Of a stretch of DNA of 64,000 nt, positions 1 to 7,641 are shown in pieces. The stretch lies in the NCBI RefSeq assembly GCF_048007105.1, contig NZ_CP180352.1, positions 2,480,001 through 2,544,000 of the forward strand, read 5' to 3'. The stretch's first letter is position 1. Each line of letters opens with the position of its first letter. The notes under the pieces are model-generated. The model did no database searches. It saw nothing but the letters and a program-made list of their open reading frames with translations, and had not been told where the DNA came from. The DNA comes from Minwuia sp048007105. Its GTDB lineage: Bacteria > Pseudomonadota > Alphaproteobacteria > Minwuiales > Minwuiaceae. The position numbers and the translations under genes are program-made.

Positions 1-119
1 AACCGCAGCGCCGTGAAGAACATCGGCGGCGTGTCCTGCAGGGCGAGAGCAGAGAACGGATAGGTCCCGCCCCAGATCAGGGCGGCGAGGACCGCCAAAA
101 GGGCGTCGCGCCGGTTCAC
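1..119 (-). CDS. EamA/DMT-family permease, N-terminal fragment
   Basis: Partial gene running off the left edge; only the first 39 codons are here. Read from a GTG at 119, the protein begins MNRRDALLAVLAALIWGGTY and continues to PPMFFTALR. The start of a first transmembrane helix with the WGG(T/S)YPF signature, followed by PP-(M/F)-F-TALR, is typical of EamA/DMT (RhaT-like) metabolite exporters of the inner membrane. It starts 10 nt after the stop of the CoA transferase and is probably the last gene of that operon. The substrate cannot be told. Confidence 0.7.
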   Translation of the reverse strand, partial: MNRRDALLAVLAALIWGGTYPFSALALQDTPPMFFTALR

Positions 120-129
120 GGGGTGTGGC

Positions 130-1287
130 TCAGAATACGCCGGCGTTCTTCATGGCGGCGATCTCGTCATCGCCGTAGCCGAGGCTCTTCAGTGTCTCGG
201 CCGTGTGTTCGCCCATCTCGGCCCAGGTGAGTGTCGGCCCGCCGGGTTCGTCGGCGAACCTGATCGGCACGCCGATATGCTCCCAGCCGCGCTCGTCCTC
301 GAAGATCATGCCGCGGTGGCGGACCTGCGGGTCGTCGCAGCCCTCGCGCAGCGAGTTCACCGGCGCGAAGGCCGCATCGACGCCGTCGAACCACTCGACC
401 CATTCGGCCCGCGTCTTTGTCCTGAAGGTCTCCCGCAGGAAGGCCTTGGCCGGTTCCTGGGTCGGGCCGGGCGGCGGCTGGCACGCCTCGATCAGGTCGG
501 GCCGGCCGAACTTCTTCATCACGTTCTCGGCGAAGTGCATTTCCGAGGCGCCCAGCACCACGAACTTGCCGTCCTTCGTCTCGTAGATGTCGTAGAAGGC
601 GTAGCCGCCGCCGGTGCGCTCCTCCTTCGGCTTCGGCGGGCGCTTCTCGGCGAAGGTGGTGCCCATCAGGTTGGGCATGGCCGCGAAGAGCGAATCCATC
701 ATGGCGAGGTCGATGTAGTCGCCCTTGCCGGTGGTCTGGCGGCGCAGCAGGGCCATCAGTACGCCGGACAGGCCCATCATCGACGAAAGCATGTCGGCAT
801 TGGCGATACCGGGGATGGCGGGCTTGCCGTCCCGACCCTCGTTCAGCGACAGCGCGCCGGCCAGCGCCTCGGTCGCCAGATCGTGCGCCGGCTTCTTCAC
901 ATAGGGGCCGTCCTGCCCGAAGGCGGAGATCGAGATGTAGACCAGCTTCGGGTTACGCTTGCTGACGGTCTCGTAGTCGCAGCCGAGCCGCTTGACGACG
1001 CCCGGCCGGAACGCTTCCACCATCACGTCGCAGGTCTCGACGAGACGCATCAGCGCCTCCTTGCCCTCGTCGGTCTTGAGGTTGAGCTGGACCGACTTCT
1101 TGCCGCGGTGGGTGTTGGCGAAATAGACCGTCATCCCGTCGCGCTTCTCGCCGATCTGCCGATTCGGCTCGCCCGAGAGCGGCTCCAGCTTGATCACCTC
1201 GGCGCCGTGGTCGGCCATCATCTGGGTCAGCAGCGGGCCGGGCAGGAACAGCGACAGGTCCAGGACGCGGATACCTTCGAGTTTCAT
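130..1287 (-). CDS. CaiB/BaiF class III CoA transferase
   Basis: Cytosolic transferase of 385 aa that moves CoA between an acyl-CoA and a free carboxylic acid. The start MKLEGIRVLDLSLFLPGPL with the nearby ADHGAEVIKLEP motif is diagnostic of the CaiB/BaiF family. The family aspartate is expected in the HDLATEALAG segment near residue 135. The ATG at 1287 is chosen because the family motif begins at once; about 70 further codons upstream are low-quality Arg/Pro-rich translation. It lies 59 nt downstream of an acyl-CoA dehydrogenase, so the pair probably activates and oxidises a carboxylic acid. Substrate unknown. Confidence 0.9.
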   Translation of the reverse strand: MKLEGIRVLDLSLFLPGPLLTQMMADHGAEVIKLEPLSGEPNRQIGEKRDGMTVYFANTHRGKKSVQLNLKTDEGKEALMRLVETCDVMVEAFRPGVVKRLGCDYETVSKRNPKLVYISISAFGQDGPYVKKPAHDLATEALAGALSLNEGRDGKPAIPGIANADMLSSMMGLSGVLMALLRRQTTGKGDYIDLAMMDSLFAAMPNLMGTTFAEKRPPKPKEERTGGGYAFYDIYETKDGKFVVLGASEMHFAENVMKKFGRPDLIEACQPPPGPTQEPAKAFLRETFRTKTRAEWVEWFDGVDAAFAPVNSLREGCDDPQVRHRGMIFEDERGWEHIGVPIRFADEPGGPTLTWAEMGEHTAETLKSLGYGDDEIAAMKNAGVF

Positions 1288-1346
1288 TCGGATTTCTCTC
1301 TTCTTGTCTGTCGTCCTCGGGTCAGATCCGGAGGCGGCAGATGGTG

Positions 1347-2528
1347 TCACGCTGGATGCCGGGCCAGCATCTGGCGGGCGATGATGATGCGTTGCATCTC
1401 GTTGGTGCCTTCGCCGATGCACATCAGCGGCGCGTCGCGAAAATAGCGCTCGACGGGAAACTCTGCCGAGTAGCCGTAGGCGCCGTGGATGCGCATGCAT
1501 TCGGTCGCGTTCTCCAGCGCGGTCTCGGAAGCGAAAAGCTTGGCCATGCCGGCTTCCATGTCGCAGCGCTCGCCGCGGTCATAGGCCTGGGCGGCGTCCA
1601 GCATCAGCAGTTCGGCGGCCCGGCGCTTGGTCGCCATCTCGCCGAGCTTCAGCTGTATGGCCTGGTGCTGGCCGATGGGCTTGCCCATGGTCTCGCGGAT
1701 CTGGGCGTATTCGACCGCCTTCATCAGCGCCGCCGTGGCAACGCCGACGCCGCGCGCTGCGATGTTGATGCGGCCGAGTTCCAGCCCGCCGACGGTCTGC
1801 TGAAAACCCTTGCCCTCGACGCCGCCGATCAGGTTGGCGGCGGGCAGGCGGTAGTCCTCGAAGATCAGCTCCGCCGAATCGATGCCCTTGTAGCCGAGCT
1901 TCTTCAGCTTCCGGCCCGTGGTGAAGCCCGGACCCTTCTCGGCGACGAACAGGCTCATCCCCTTGTGGCGGGGTTCGATCTCGGTGTCGGTCTTCACCAG
2001 CAGTGCCACCGCGCCGCCCTCGATGCCGTTGGAAATCCAGGTCTTGCCGCCATTGACGACATAGTCGTCGCCGTCGCGTACCGCCTTCGTCCGGATCGCC
2101 TGCAGGTCGGTCCCGCAATGGGGTTCGGTCAGCGCCAGTCCGCCGCGCAGTTCGCCGGTGGCGAAACGGGGCAGGAAGCGGGACTTCTGTTCCTCCGTGC
2201 CGAAGCGCTCGACCGCGGCGGCCATCATCAGGTGGGAATTGAAGATTCCGGTCAGCGACATCCAGGTCTCGGAGATCATCGCGACGATCTTCGCGTAGGT
2301 CTGGGCGGGCAGGCCGAGGCCGCCGTAATCCTGCGAGATGGTGGCGCCGAACAGGCCGAGCTGTTTCATCTGCTCGACCATCTCGTACGGGTATTCGTCG
2401 GCGTGTTCGAGTTCGAGAACCTTGTCTTCGACGTCGCGCCTCAGCCACGTGCGGATCGTGTCCAGCAGCTGGGTTTCGTCCTCGACGGTCAGTTCCGCGC
2501 CCGAGCGGCTGCGGATAACGGCGTCCAT
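1347..2528 (-). CDS. Acyl-CoA dehydrogenase
   Basis: FAD enzyme of 393 aa that oxidises an acyl-CoA to the 2-enoyl-CoA and passes electrons to ETF. It has the full family layout: helical N-terminus, middle domain with ALTEPHCGTD (FAD contact), and a C-terminal helical domain ending in GEGTNEMQRIIIARQML. The Glu of the GEGTNE motif sits where short/medium-chain enzymes carry the catalytic base. A GGGGAGGG ribosome site lies just before ATG 2528. It is first in an operon with the CoA transferase and diverges from the homocysteine methyltransferase over 86 nt. Confidence 0.93.
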   Translation of the reverse strand: MDAVIRSRSGAELTVEDETQLLDTIRTWLRRDVEDKVLELEHADEYPYEMVEQMKQLGLFGATISQDYGGLGLPAQTYAKIVAMISETWMSLTGIFNSHLMMAAAVERFGTEEQKSRFLPRFATGELRGGLALTEPHCGTDLQAIRTKAVRDGDDYVVNGGKTWISNGIEGGAVALLVKTDTEIEPRHKGMSLFVAEKGPGFTTGRKLKKLGYKGIDSAELIFEDYRLPAANLIGGVEGKGFQQTVGGLELGRINIAARGVGVATAALMKAVEYAQIRETMGKPIGQHQAIQLKLGEMATKRRAAELLMLDAAQAYDRGERCDMEAGMAKLFASETALENATECMRIHGAYGYSAEFPVERYFRDAPLMCIGEGTNEMQRIIIARQMLARHPA

Positions 2529-2614
2529 GTCTGCGACCCTCCCCGTCGTTTCATGGATAGTTTCCCCTTGTCGGCCATGATAGATGCCGCGGTCAATCCG
2601 ACGAGTGGAATGCG

Positions 2615-3613
2615 ATGTTGCTGAAAGAGCTTCTTGACGAGAAGGGCGTGCTGCTGGCCGACGGCGCCACCGGCACCAACCTGTTCGAGCTGGGCCTGCC
2701 CGCCGGACACGCGCCCGAGGACTGGAACGCCGCCGAGCCCGGGAAGGTGAAGGCGCATTACCGCACCTTCGTCGATGCCGGGTCGGACATCATCCTGACC
2801 AACACCTTCGGCGGCACCCGCTACCGGCTGAAGCTCCACGGCCTCGACAGCCGGGTCGAGGAACTGAACCGTCTGGGCGCTGAATTGGCGCAGCAGGTGG
2901 TGGCCGAATCTGGCCGGCGGATCGTCGTCGCCGGATCAATGGGGCCGACGGGCGAACTGCTGGTACCGCTGGGTTCGATGACCTACGAGGATTGCGTCGA
3001 TGCATTCCGCGATCAGGCGCGCGGCCTGAAGGCCGGCGGCGCCGATGTCGCCTGGATCGAGACCATGTCCGCGCCGGACGAGATGCGCGCCGCCGCCGAG
3101 GCCGCCATCGCCGAAGGCCTGCCCTATGTCTACACCGCCAGCTTCGACACGGCGGGCCGCACCATGATGGGCCTGCCGCCGGAGATGCTGGCCGGCGTCC
3201 AGAACGGGCTGCCGCAGCCGGCAGTGGCCTTCGGCGCCAATTGCGGGGTGGGGGCGTCCGACCTCCTGCTCGCGGTCTCCGGCATGCCGACCGACGACCA
3301 CGTCGTCGTCGCCAAGGCGAATTGCGGCATCCCGCAGGTGAAGGGCGACAAGGTCGAATACACCGGCACGCCCGAACTGATGGCGGCCTACGCGCTGTTG
3401 GCGGCCGATGCCGGCGCGCGGATCATCGGGGGCTGCTGTGGCACGACGCCCGAGCATGTCCGCGCGATGCGCGCTGCGCTGGATGGCTGGAAAAGGGGCG
3501 AGAAGCCGGAGCTCGACGAGATTGTTGCGCAGCTGGGCCCACTCATCGCACCGCCCGCCGCGGCCAATGACTCCGGCCGGCCCGAACGTCCGCGCCGCCG
3601 CCGCCGCGCCTAG
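2615..3613 (+). CDS. Homocysteine S-methyltransferase family (betaine-homocysteine methyltransferase-like)
   Basis: Zinc methyltransferase of 332 aa. It starts with the family's LLADGATGTNLFELGLP and has the LTNTFGG segment. The three zinc cysteines are visible: one in FGANCGVG near residue 208 and two adjacent ones in GGCCGTTPEHV near residue 277. In alphaproteobacteria such stand-alone proteins usually use glycine betaine or S-methylmethionine as methyl donor to make methionine; the donor here is inferred, not seen. The tail after residue 310 is a basic Pro/Arg run. It stands alone, divergent from the acyl-CoA dehydrogenase operon. Confidence 0.85.
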   Translation: MLLKELLDEKGVLLADGATGTNLFELGLPAGHAPEDWNAAEPGKVKAHYRTFVDAGSDIILTNTFGGTRYRLKLHGLDSRVEELNRLGAELAQQVVAESGRRIVVAGSMGPTGELLVPLGSMTYEDCVDAFRDQARGLKAGGADVAWIETMSAPDEMRAAAEAAIAEGLPYVYTASFDTAGRTMMGLPPEMLAGVQNGLPQPAVAFGANCGVGASDLLLAVSGMPTDDHVVVAKANCGIPQVKGDKVEYTGTPELMAAYALLAADAGARIIGGCCGTTPEHVRAMRAALDGWKRGEKPELDEIVAQLGPLIAPPAAANDSGRPERPRRRRRA

Positions 3614-3646
3614 GTTGTCGTCGTATGGCTAGGCCTTGCCCTCTTC

Positions 3647-3733
3647 GTCATGCCGGACTTGATCCGGGGGCATCCGGCAATTGTGAACCTTGCGGCGAAG
3701 CCGCTCCGGACCCCGGCTCAAGGCCGGGGTGAC
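3647..3733. repeat. Dispersed intergenic repeat, copy 1
   Basis: Palindromic element between two convergent genes. The left hairpin pairs GCCGGA with TCCGGC; the right one is CCCCGGC-TCAAG-GCCGGGG at 3711-3729. The central segment (about 3691-3714, containing GGCGAAGCCGCTCCGG) recurs almost unchanged in copy 2 at 14052-14075. Such repeats are common between alphaproteobacterial genes and may act as transcript-end hairpins; there is no T tract here. Confidence 0.6.
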
Positions 3734-3759
3734 GTGATGGGAACCGAATCCATTCGAGA

Positions 3760-4428
3760 TCAGGCGACGCGCTCGTAGCGGGCGGAGAAGCCGTATTCGG
3801 ACCACTCCAGGCCCAGCCATTCGCCGTCGAGACCGTAGAGCACCTCGAGCTCCCGCCTTGATTTCACCGACCAGCGATGGGCGGTGCGTTCCCGGCCCAG
3901 GACGCTGACGATCTCCTTGCCGAGATAGCGGATATCGGTCGGGCGTATATTGCCCCGGGTCAGGTCCAGAAAGCGGTCGCGGTCGGCCGAATCAGAGCGC
4001 CAGATCGCCGAAGCCGGCCAGAGTTCGCCGGGCAGCATCTTCAGCCCCAGCCGTGTCGAGGTCGTGGCCAGCTTGCCGTCATTGTTCAGTTCGGCCTCGA
4101 CGATGTCGTGGCGCTTGTCGTCATCCGTCTCGGCCCGCATCTGCAGCAGCTGGTCGCCGCGCCAGATCTCATCGACACGCTGCACGTAGCCGAAGGTGCC
4201 GATCAGGGGCACGCGTATCTGAAGGCGGATATCGATGGTCACGTTGAGCTGTTCGCCGTCGCGCGACAGGGCGATCCGGTGATGGCCCACATCGGACCCC
4301 AGCGCGATGATCCGGAAATCATAGGTCCAGTTGTTGCGGGCGAGGGCCGTGCCCGACAACGCCGCCGCGCCCAGCAGCGCGGCGCTGCCGGTCAGCAGCC
4401 GACGCCGGTTCATATCCGGATCCGACAT
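3760..4428 (-). CDS. Tat-exported DUF6134-like protein
   Basis: Protein of 222 aa, not characterised enzymatically. Read from ATG 4428 it starts MSDPDMNRRRLLTGSAALLG and runs to a cleavage-like ALA, a twin-arginine signal, so it should be exported folded to the periplasm. The mature part (WTYDFRIIALGSDVGHHRI...) looks beta-rich and resembles DUF6134. An earlier ATG at 4446 is in frame, but AAGGAG lies 9 nt before 4428, which decides the start. Monocistronic; it diverges from the rhomboid gene. Confidence 0.7.
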   Translation of the reverse strand: MSDPDMNRRRLLTGSAALLGAAALSGTALARNNWTYDFRIIALGSDVGHHRIALSRDGEQLNVTIDIRLQIRVPLIGTFGYVQRVDEIWRGDQLLQMRAETDDDKRHDIVEAELNNDGKLATTSTRLGLKMLPGELWPASAIWRSDSADRDRFLDLTRGNIRPTDIRYLGKEIVSVLGRERTAHRWSVKSRRELEVLYGLDGEWLGLEWSEYGFSARYERVA

Positions 4429-4555
4429 GATGCCCATCTCCTTCATGTGCGTGTCCTGCCGCCGCCTTCAAGGAAGCGGCCTGCTTGTTGCCGGCGGCCC
4501 GATGCGCCATCTAGTCTGCGATGACCCTGCCGACCGCCGCAGCCGGATTGCTTCC

Positions 4556-5359
4556 ATGATACCGCTTCACGACGATCGCAGCACCCATCTGACCCCCTGG
4601 GTCGTTCGCGGCGCGGTCGCGGTCTGCGTTCTGGTCTTCCTCTATGAATTGACCCTGAATGCCCGGGACGTGGCGCTGTTCAACTACAGCTTCGGCGTCG
4701 TCCCGGCCTCCCTGTTCGGGATTGCCGAACTGCCGGACGAGGTCGCTGTCATCCCCGCCTGGGCGACGCTGGCGACGACGATCTTCGTGCATGGCGGTTT
4801 CCTGCATCTGATCGGCAACATGCTGTTCCTCTGGACCTTCGGCGACAATGTCGAGGACAGCATGGGGCACGGCCGCTTCGTGATCTTCTTTCTGGTGACG
4901 GGCGCGGTCGCGGCATTCACCCACGCCGCCTGGGACATGAATTCGACCGTGCCGCTGATCGGCGCGTCCGGCGCGGTGTCGGGCGTGCTCGGGGCCTATA
5001 TCCTGCTCTACCCGAGATCCCGCATTCTGGTCGGCATTCCGCTCGGGCCGATCTTCCTGCCCATCCGTCTGCGGGCCTGGGTGATGATCGGCATCTGGTT
5101 CGGACTGCAGATCTTCAACGTGATCTCCAGTGGCGTGGCCGGGTCGGGAACCGCGTGGCTGGCGCATATCGCAGGCTTCATTGCGGGCGGCGTGCTGATC
5201 CTGTTCATGCGCGACAAGCGCCACAAGCTGTTCTCGGACGAGACGGCGATGGCGCTCTCGCCGGCAACCGAACCGTCCGCGCTGCGGATCATGCGGCCCG
5301 ACCCGCATCCGGACGCGCCGAACGGCAGCGGGCCGTGGAAGAAGGGGCCGTGGGGCTGA
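4556..5359 (+). CDS. Rhomboid-family intramembrane serine protease
   Basis: Inner-membrane protease of 267 aa with at least six membrane segments. The catalytic dyad is visible: Ser138 in GASGAVSG and His204 in AHIAGFIAGG. The oxyanion HxxxN-type helix is FLHLIGNMLFLWTFGDNVED (residues 82-101). The start ATG 4556 (MIPLHDDRST) puts a short cytosolic N-terminus before the first helix; the longer open frame upstream is Arg-rich and unlikely. The last 40 residues are a hydrophilic tail ending GSGPWKKGPWG. Substrates unknown. It converges with accA, whose stop is 3 nt away. Confidence 0.9.
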   Translation: MIPLHDDRSTHLTPWVVRGAVAVCVLVFLYELTLNARDVALFNYSFGVVPASLFGIAELPDEVAVIPAWATLATTIFVHGGFLHLIGNMLFLWTFGDNVEDSMGHGRFVIFFLVTGAVAAFTHAAWDMNSTVPLIGASGAVSGVLGAYILLYPRSRILVGIPLGPIFLPIRLRAWVMIGIWFGLQIFNVISSGVAGSGTAWLAHIAGFIAGGVLILFMRDKRHKLFSDETAMALSPATEPSALRIMRPDPHPDAPNGSGPWKKGPWG

Positions 5360-5362
5360 GCG

Positions 5363-6319
5363 TCAGCTCAGCGCGCGGCCCATCTTGAGGAACTTCTCGC
5401 GCCGCCTCTCCAGAAGCTTCTCGGGTTCCAGCTTGCCGAATTCGGCAAGCGCCTCGGCGATCGCATCGCCCAGGGCCATGACCGCTGCGCCGGGATCGCG
5501 GTGCGCACCACCGACAGGCTCGGTGATGATCTGGTCGGCGACGCCGAGATCCTTCATGTCCTGCGCCGTGATCTTCAGCGCCTCGGCGGCGTCCTTGGCA
5601 CGGTCCGAGGTCTTGAACAGGATCGACGAGCAGGCCTCGGGCGAGATCACAGAATAGACCGAGTTCTCCAGCATGATCACCCGGTCGCCGGTGGCCAGCG
5701 CCACGGCGCCGCCCGAACCGCCTTCGCCGATGATACAGGCGATCAGCGGCGTCCGGACGTTCAGACCGACCTCGATGCAGCGCGCGATGGCCTCGGCCTG
5801 GCCGCGCTCCTCGGCGCCGACGCCGGGATAGGCGCCCGCCGTATCGACGAAGGTGATGATCGGCAGGCCGAATTTCTCGGCCAGCTTCATCAGACGTTGC
5901 GCCTTGCGGTAGCCCTCGGGCCGGGCCATGCCGAAATTGTGCTTGAGCCGGGTCTCGGTGGTCGCGCCCTTCTCGGTGCCGATGACCATGACGGCGCGGC
6001 CGCGGAAGCGGCCCATGCCGCCCAGCATGGCCTTGTCGTCGGCATAGGACCGGTCGCCCGCCAGCGGCGTGAAGTCGGAGATCAGCGCATCGACATAGCT
6101 CTGCGCGTGCGGCCGTTCCGGATGCCGGGCGACTTGGGTCTTCTGCCAGGGATTGAGCGAGCGGTAGGTGTCGGTCAGCAGCTTGCCGACCTTCGCCTCC
6201 AGCGTGTCGATCTCCTGGGCGATATCCACCTTGCCTTCATCCTCGGCGAGGTGGTTCAGCTCCCGGATCTTGCCTTCCAGTTCGGCGATCGGCTTTTCGA
6301 AGTCGAGGTAGGTTTTCAT
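5363..6319 (-). CDS. accA: Acetyl-CoA carboxylase carboxyltransferase subunit alpha
   Basis: Subunit of 318 aa that, with AccD, transfers the carboxyl group from biotin to acetyl-CoA, the first step of fatty acid synthesis. Length and sequence fit AccA throughout: N-terminal coiled helix (MKTYLDFEKPIAELEGKI), the HPERPHAQSYVD region, the crotonase core with PEGYRKAQRLMKLAEKFGLP, and GEGGSGGAVALATGDRV with PEACSSILFK. Start ATG 6319 matches the family N-terminus; only a weak GGGCGGG precedes it. It lies 35 nt after the SDR gene on the same strand. accD is not in the window. Confidence 0.97.
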   Translation of the reverse strand: MKTYLDFEKPIAELEGKIRELNHLAEDEGKVDIAQEIDTLEAKVGKLLTDTYRSLNPWQKTQVARHPERPHAQSYVDALISDFTPLAGDRSYADDKAMLGGMGRFRGRAVMVIGTEKGATTETRLKHNFGMARPEGYRKAQRLMKLAEKFGLPIITFVDTAGAYPGVGAEERGQAEAIARCIEVGLNVRTPLIACIIGEGGSGGAVALATGDRVIMLENSVYSVISPEACSSILFKTSDRAKDAAEALKITAQDMKDLGVADQIITEPVGGAHRDPGAAVMALGDAIAEALAEFGKLEPEKLLERRREKFLKMGRALS

Positions 6320-6354
6320 GTCCCGCCCGAGATGGGTGTTCGATGCCGCCACGT

Positions 6355-7107
6355 CTAGCTCAGCATCTGGCCCCCGTCCACAGCCACCGTCTGGCCCGTG
6401 ATCCACCGCCCGGCGTCGGAGGCGAGGAACACCGCGAGATTGGCGACTTCCTCCGGCGTCCCCAGCCGGTCGAAGGGAATCGACGCCTGGATGGACTTGT
6501 AGAGGTCCGGCGCGTTCTTCTTCGCCATGTCCCAGACGCCGCCCTCGAACTCGATCGAGCCGGGGGCGATGCAGTTCACCCGGATGTTCTTCTTCGCCAG
6601 CTGCGCCGCCTGGGTGAGCGTGTACTGGATCACGGCCGCCTTGACAGCGCCGTAGGGCGGGGTGCGCGTGGACGGCGTCAGGCCGGAGATCGAGGAGATG
6701 TGGACCAGGCTGCCGCCGCCAGATTTCTCGATCAGCGGGATGGCCGTCCATCCCGCCCGGACCAGCGCCATCAGATCGACGTCCAGGCTGTTCTTCCAGC
6801 CTTCCTCGTCGTCTGTGCGACCAAAGCCGGACGGGTTGTTGACCAGCACGTTGAGCCCGCCCAGCGTCTCGGCGGCGGCGGAGATGTAGGCGGAAAGGCT
6901 GTCGGCGTCGGAGACGTCGCAGGTCGCCGAGTGAACCTTCACGCCGCTGGATTCCAGTTCGGCGACCGCCGTCTTCAGGCTGTCGGCCCCGCGGGCGCAG
7001 ATCGAGACATTTGCGCCCTCGGCGGCGAATCCCTTCGCGATGCCGAAGCCGATGCCCCGGCTGCCGCCGGTCACGATCACGTTCTTGCCCTTCAGTCCCA
7101 TTTCCAT
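6355..7107 (-). CDS. SDR-family oxidoreductase
   Basis: NAD(P)-dependent dehydrogenase of 250 aa, classical short-chain type. Seen: the cofactor motif TGGSRGIG near residue 14, an NNPSG variant of the NNAG motif, Ser in HISSISG, and the catalytic YGAVK. It ends with the family DGGQ followed by MLS. GGAGAGGAGG sits 6 nt before ATG 7107. The first-position Ala of NNAG is replaced by Pro, as in several 3-oxoacyl reductase-like SDRs. It is probably cotranscribed with accA downstream; a role in lipid metabolism is only inferred from that. Confidence 0.88.
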   Translation of the reverse strand: MEMGLKGKNVIVTGGSRGIGFGIAKGFAAEGANVSICARGADSLKTAVAELESSGVKVHSATCDVSDADSLSAYISAAAETLGGLNVLVNNPSGFGRTDDEEGWKNSLDVDLMALVRAGWTAIPLIEKSGGGSLVHISSISGLTPSTRTPPYGAVKAAVIQYTLTQAAQLAKKNIRVNCIAPGSIEFEGGVWDMAKKNAPDLYKSIQASIPFDRLGTPEEVANLAVFLASDAGRWITGQTVAVDGGQMLS

Positions 7108-7204
7108 GGCGCGCCTCCTCTCCGGTTTCTTGCGGCCCCATCATGGGCATGCGCCCGCGCCCCGGCTAGTGCCCCGGACGCGGTGCGGGCATACCGCAGC
7201 CAAG

Positions 7205-7233
7205 GTGACAAACCCTCTGGAATTTCCCACACT
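7205..7233 (+). promoter_or_regulatory. Possible promoter of the NTPase cassette
   Basis: GTGACA, 17 nt, CACACT lies 30 nt upstream of the first gene of the cassette at 7263. The -35 is good and the -10 weak (three of six consensus bases). It is the best candidate in the divergent gap 7108-7262, but this is only a visual match. Confidence 0.25.
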
Positions 7234-7262
7234 GAGCGTTCGGGGGTTTCAGGGGGGCCTGG

Positions 7263-7637
7263 ATGAACTCGATCAAGAATGCCGAGTTCCTGCACGCGCT
7301 GATGGTGCTGGTCGCCGCAGCCTATGTGCTGCTGATCTTCATCGCGCTGGTGCTGGACAAGTTGTCCGGCGCCTCGTCCGCTGTGGCGCTGCTGCTCGGC
7401 GGTCTGGCGCTGGGATCGTTCTGGGTCTTCGTCTGGCTGCTGCTGCGGGGCGAGCCGGTCGGCATCGAAAGCCACTGGGGCGGCATCGGCGGCGGTGTCG
7501 GCGGCTGGCGGGTCACGGCGCCGCTGGTCTTCCTGCTGCTGACGCTCTTCTTCGGCGGGGCGACCGCGGCGGTGGTCGCTGTCGATGCGGCCAAGCCGGC
7601 GGCGGCGCCCGACAGTCAGAAGCAGCAGCAGGGCTGA
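7263..7637 (+). CDS. Small membrane protein of the NTPase cassette
   Basis: Protein of 124 aa, unknown family. Three hydrophobic helices are apparent: residues about 10-32 (LHALMVLVAAAYVLLIFIAL), 40-62 and 82-105, the first two separated by a short loop with LDKLSGASS. A glycine-rich loop (GGIGGGVGGW) precedes the third helix, and the tail is Ala/Gln-rich. A strong AGGGGGG site precedes ATG 7263. Its stop is only 4 nt before the start of the NTPase, so the two should be translated together. A role as membrane partner of the NTPase is inference from position. Confidence 0.75.
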   Translation: MNSIKNAEFLHALMVLVAAAYVLLIFIALVLDKLSGASSAVALLLGGLALGSFWVFVWLLLRGEPVGIESHWGGIGGGVGGWRVTAPLVFLLLTLFFGGATAAVVAVDAAKPAAAPDSQKQQQG

Positions 7638-7641
7638 GATC

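Noticed and set aside
6320..7150. N-terminal extension making a 595-residue AccA fusion
   Set aside because: The extra part is an Arg-rich out-of-frame reading of the SDR gene; AccA starts cleanly at 6319.
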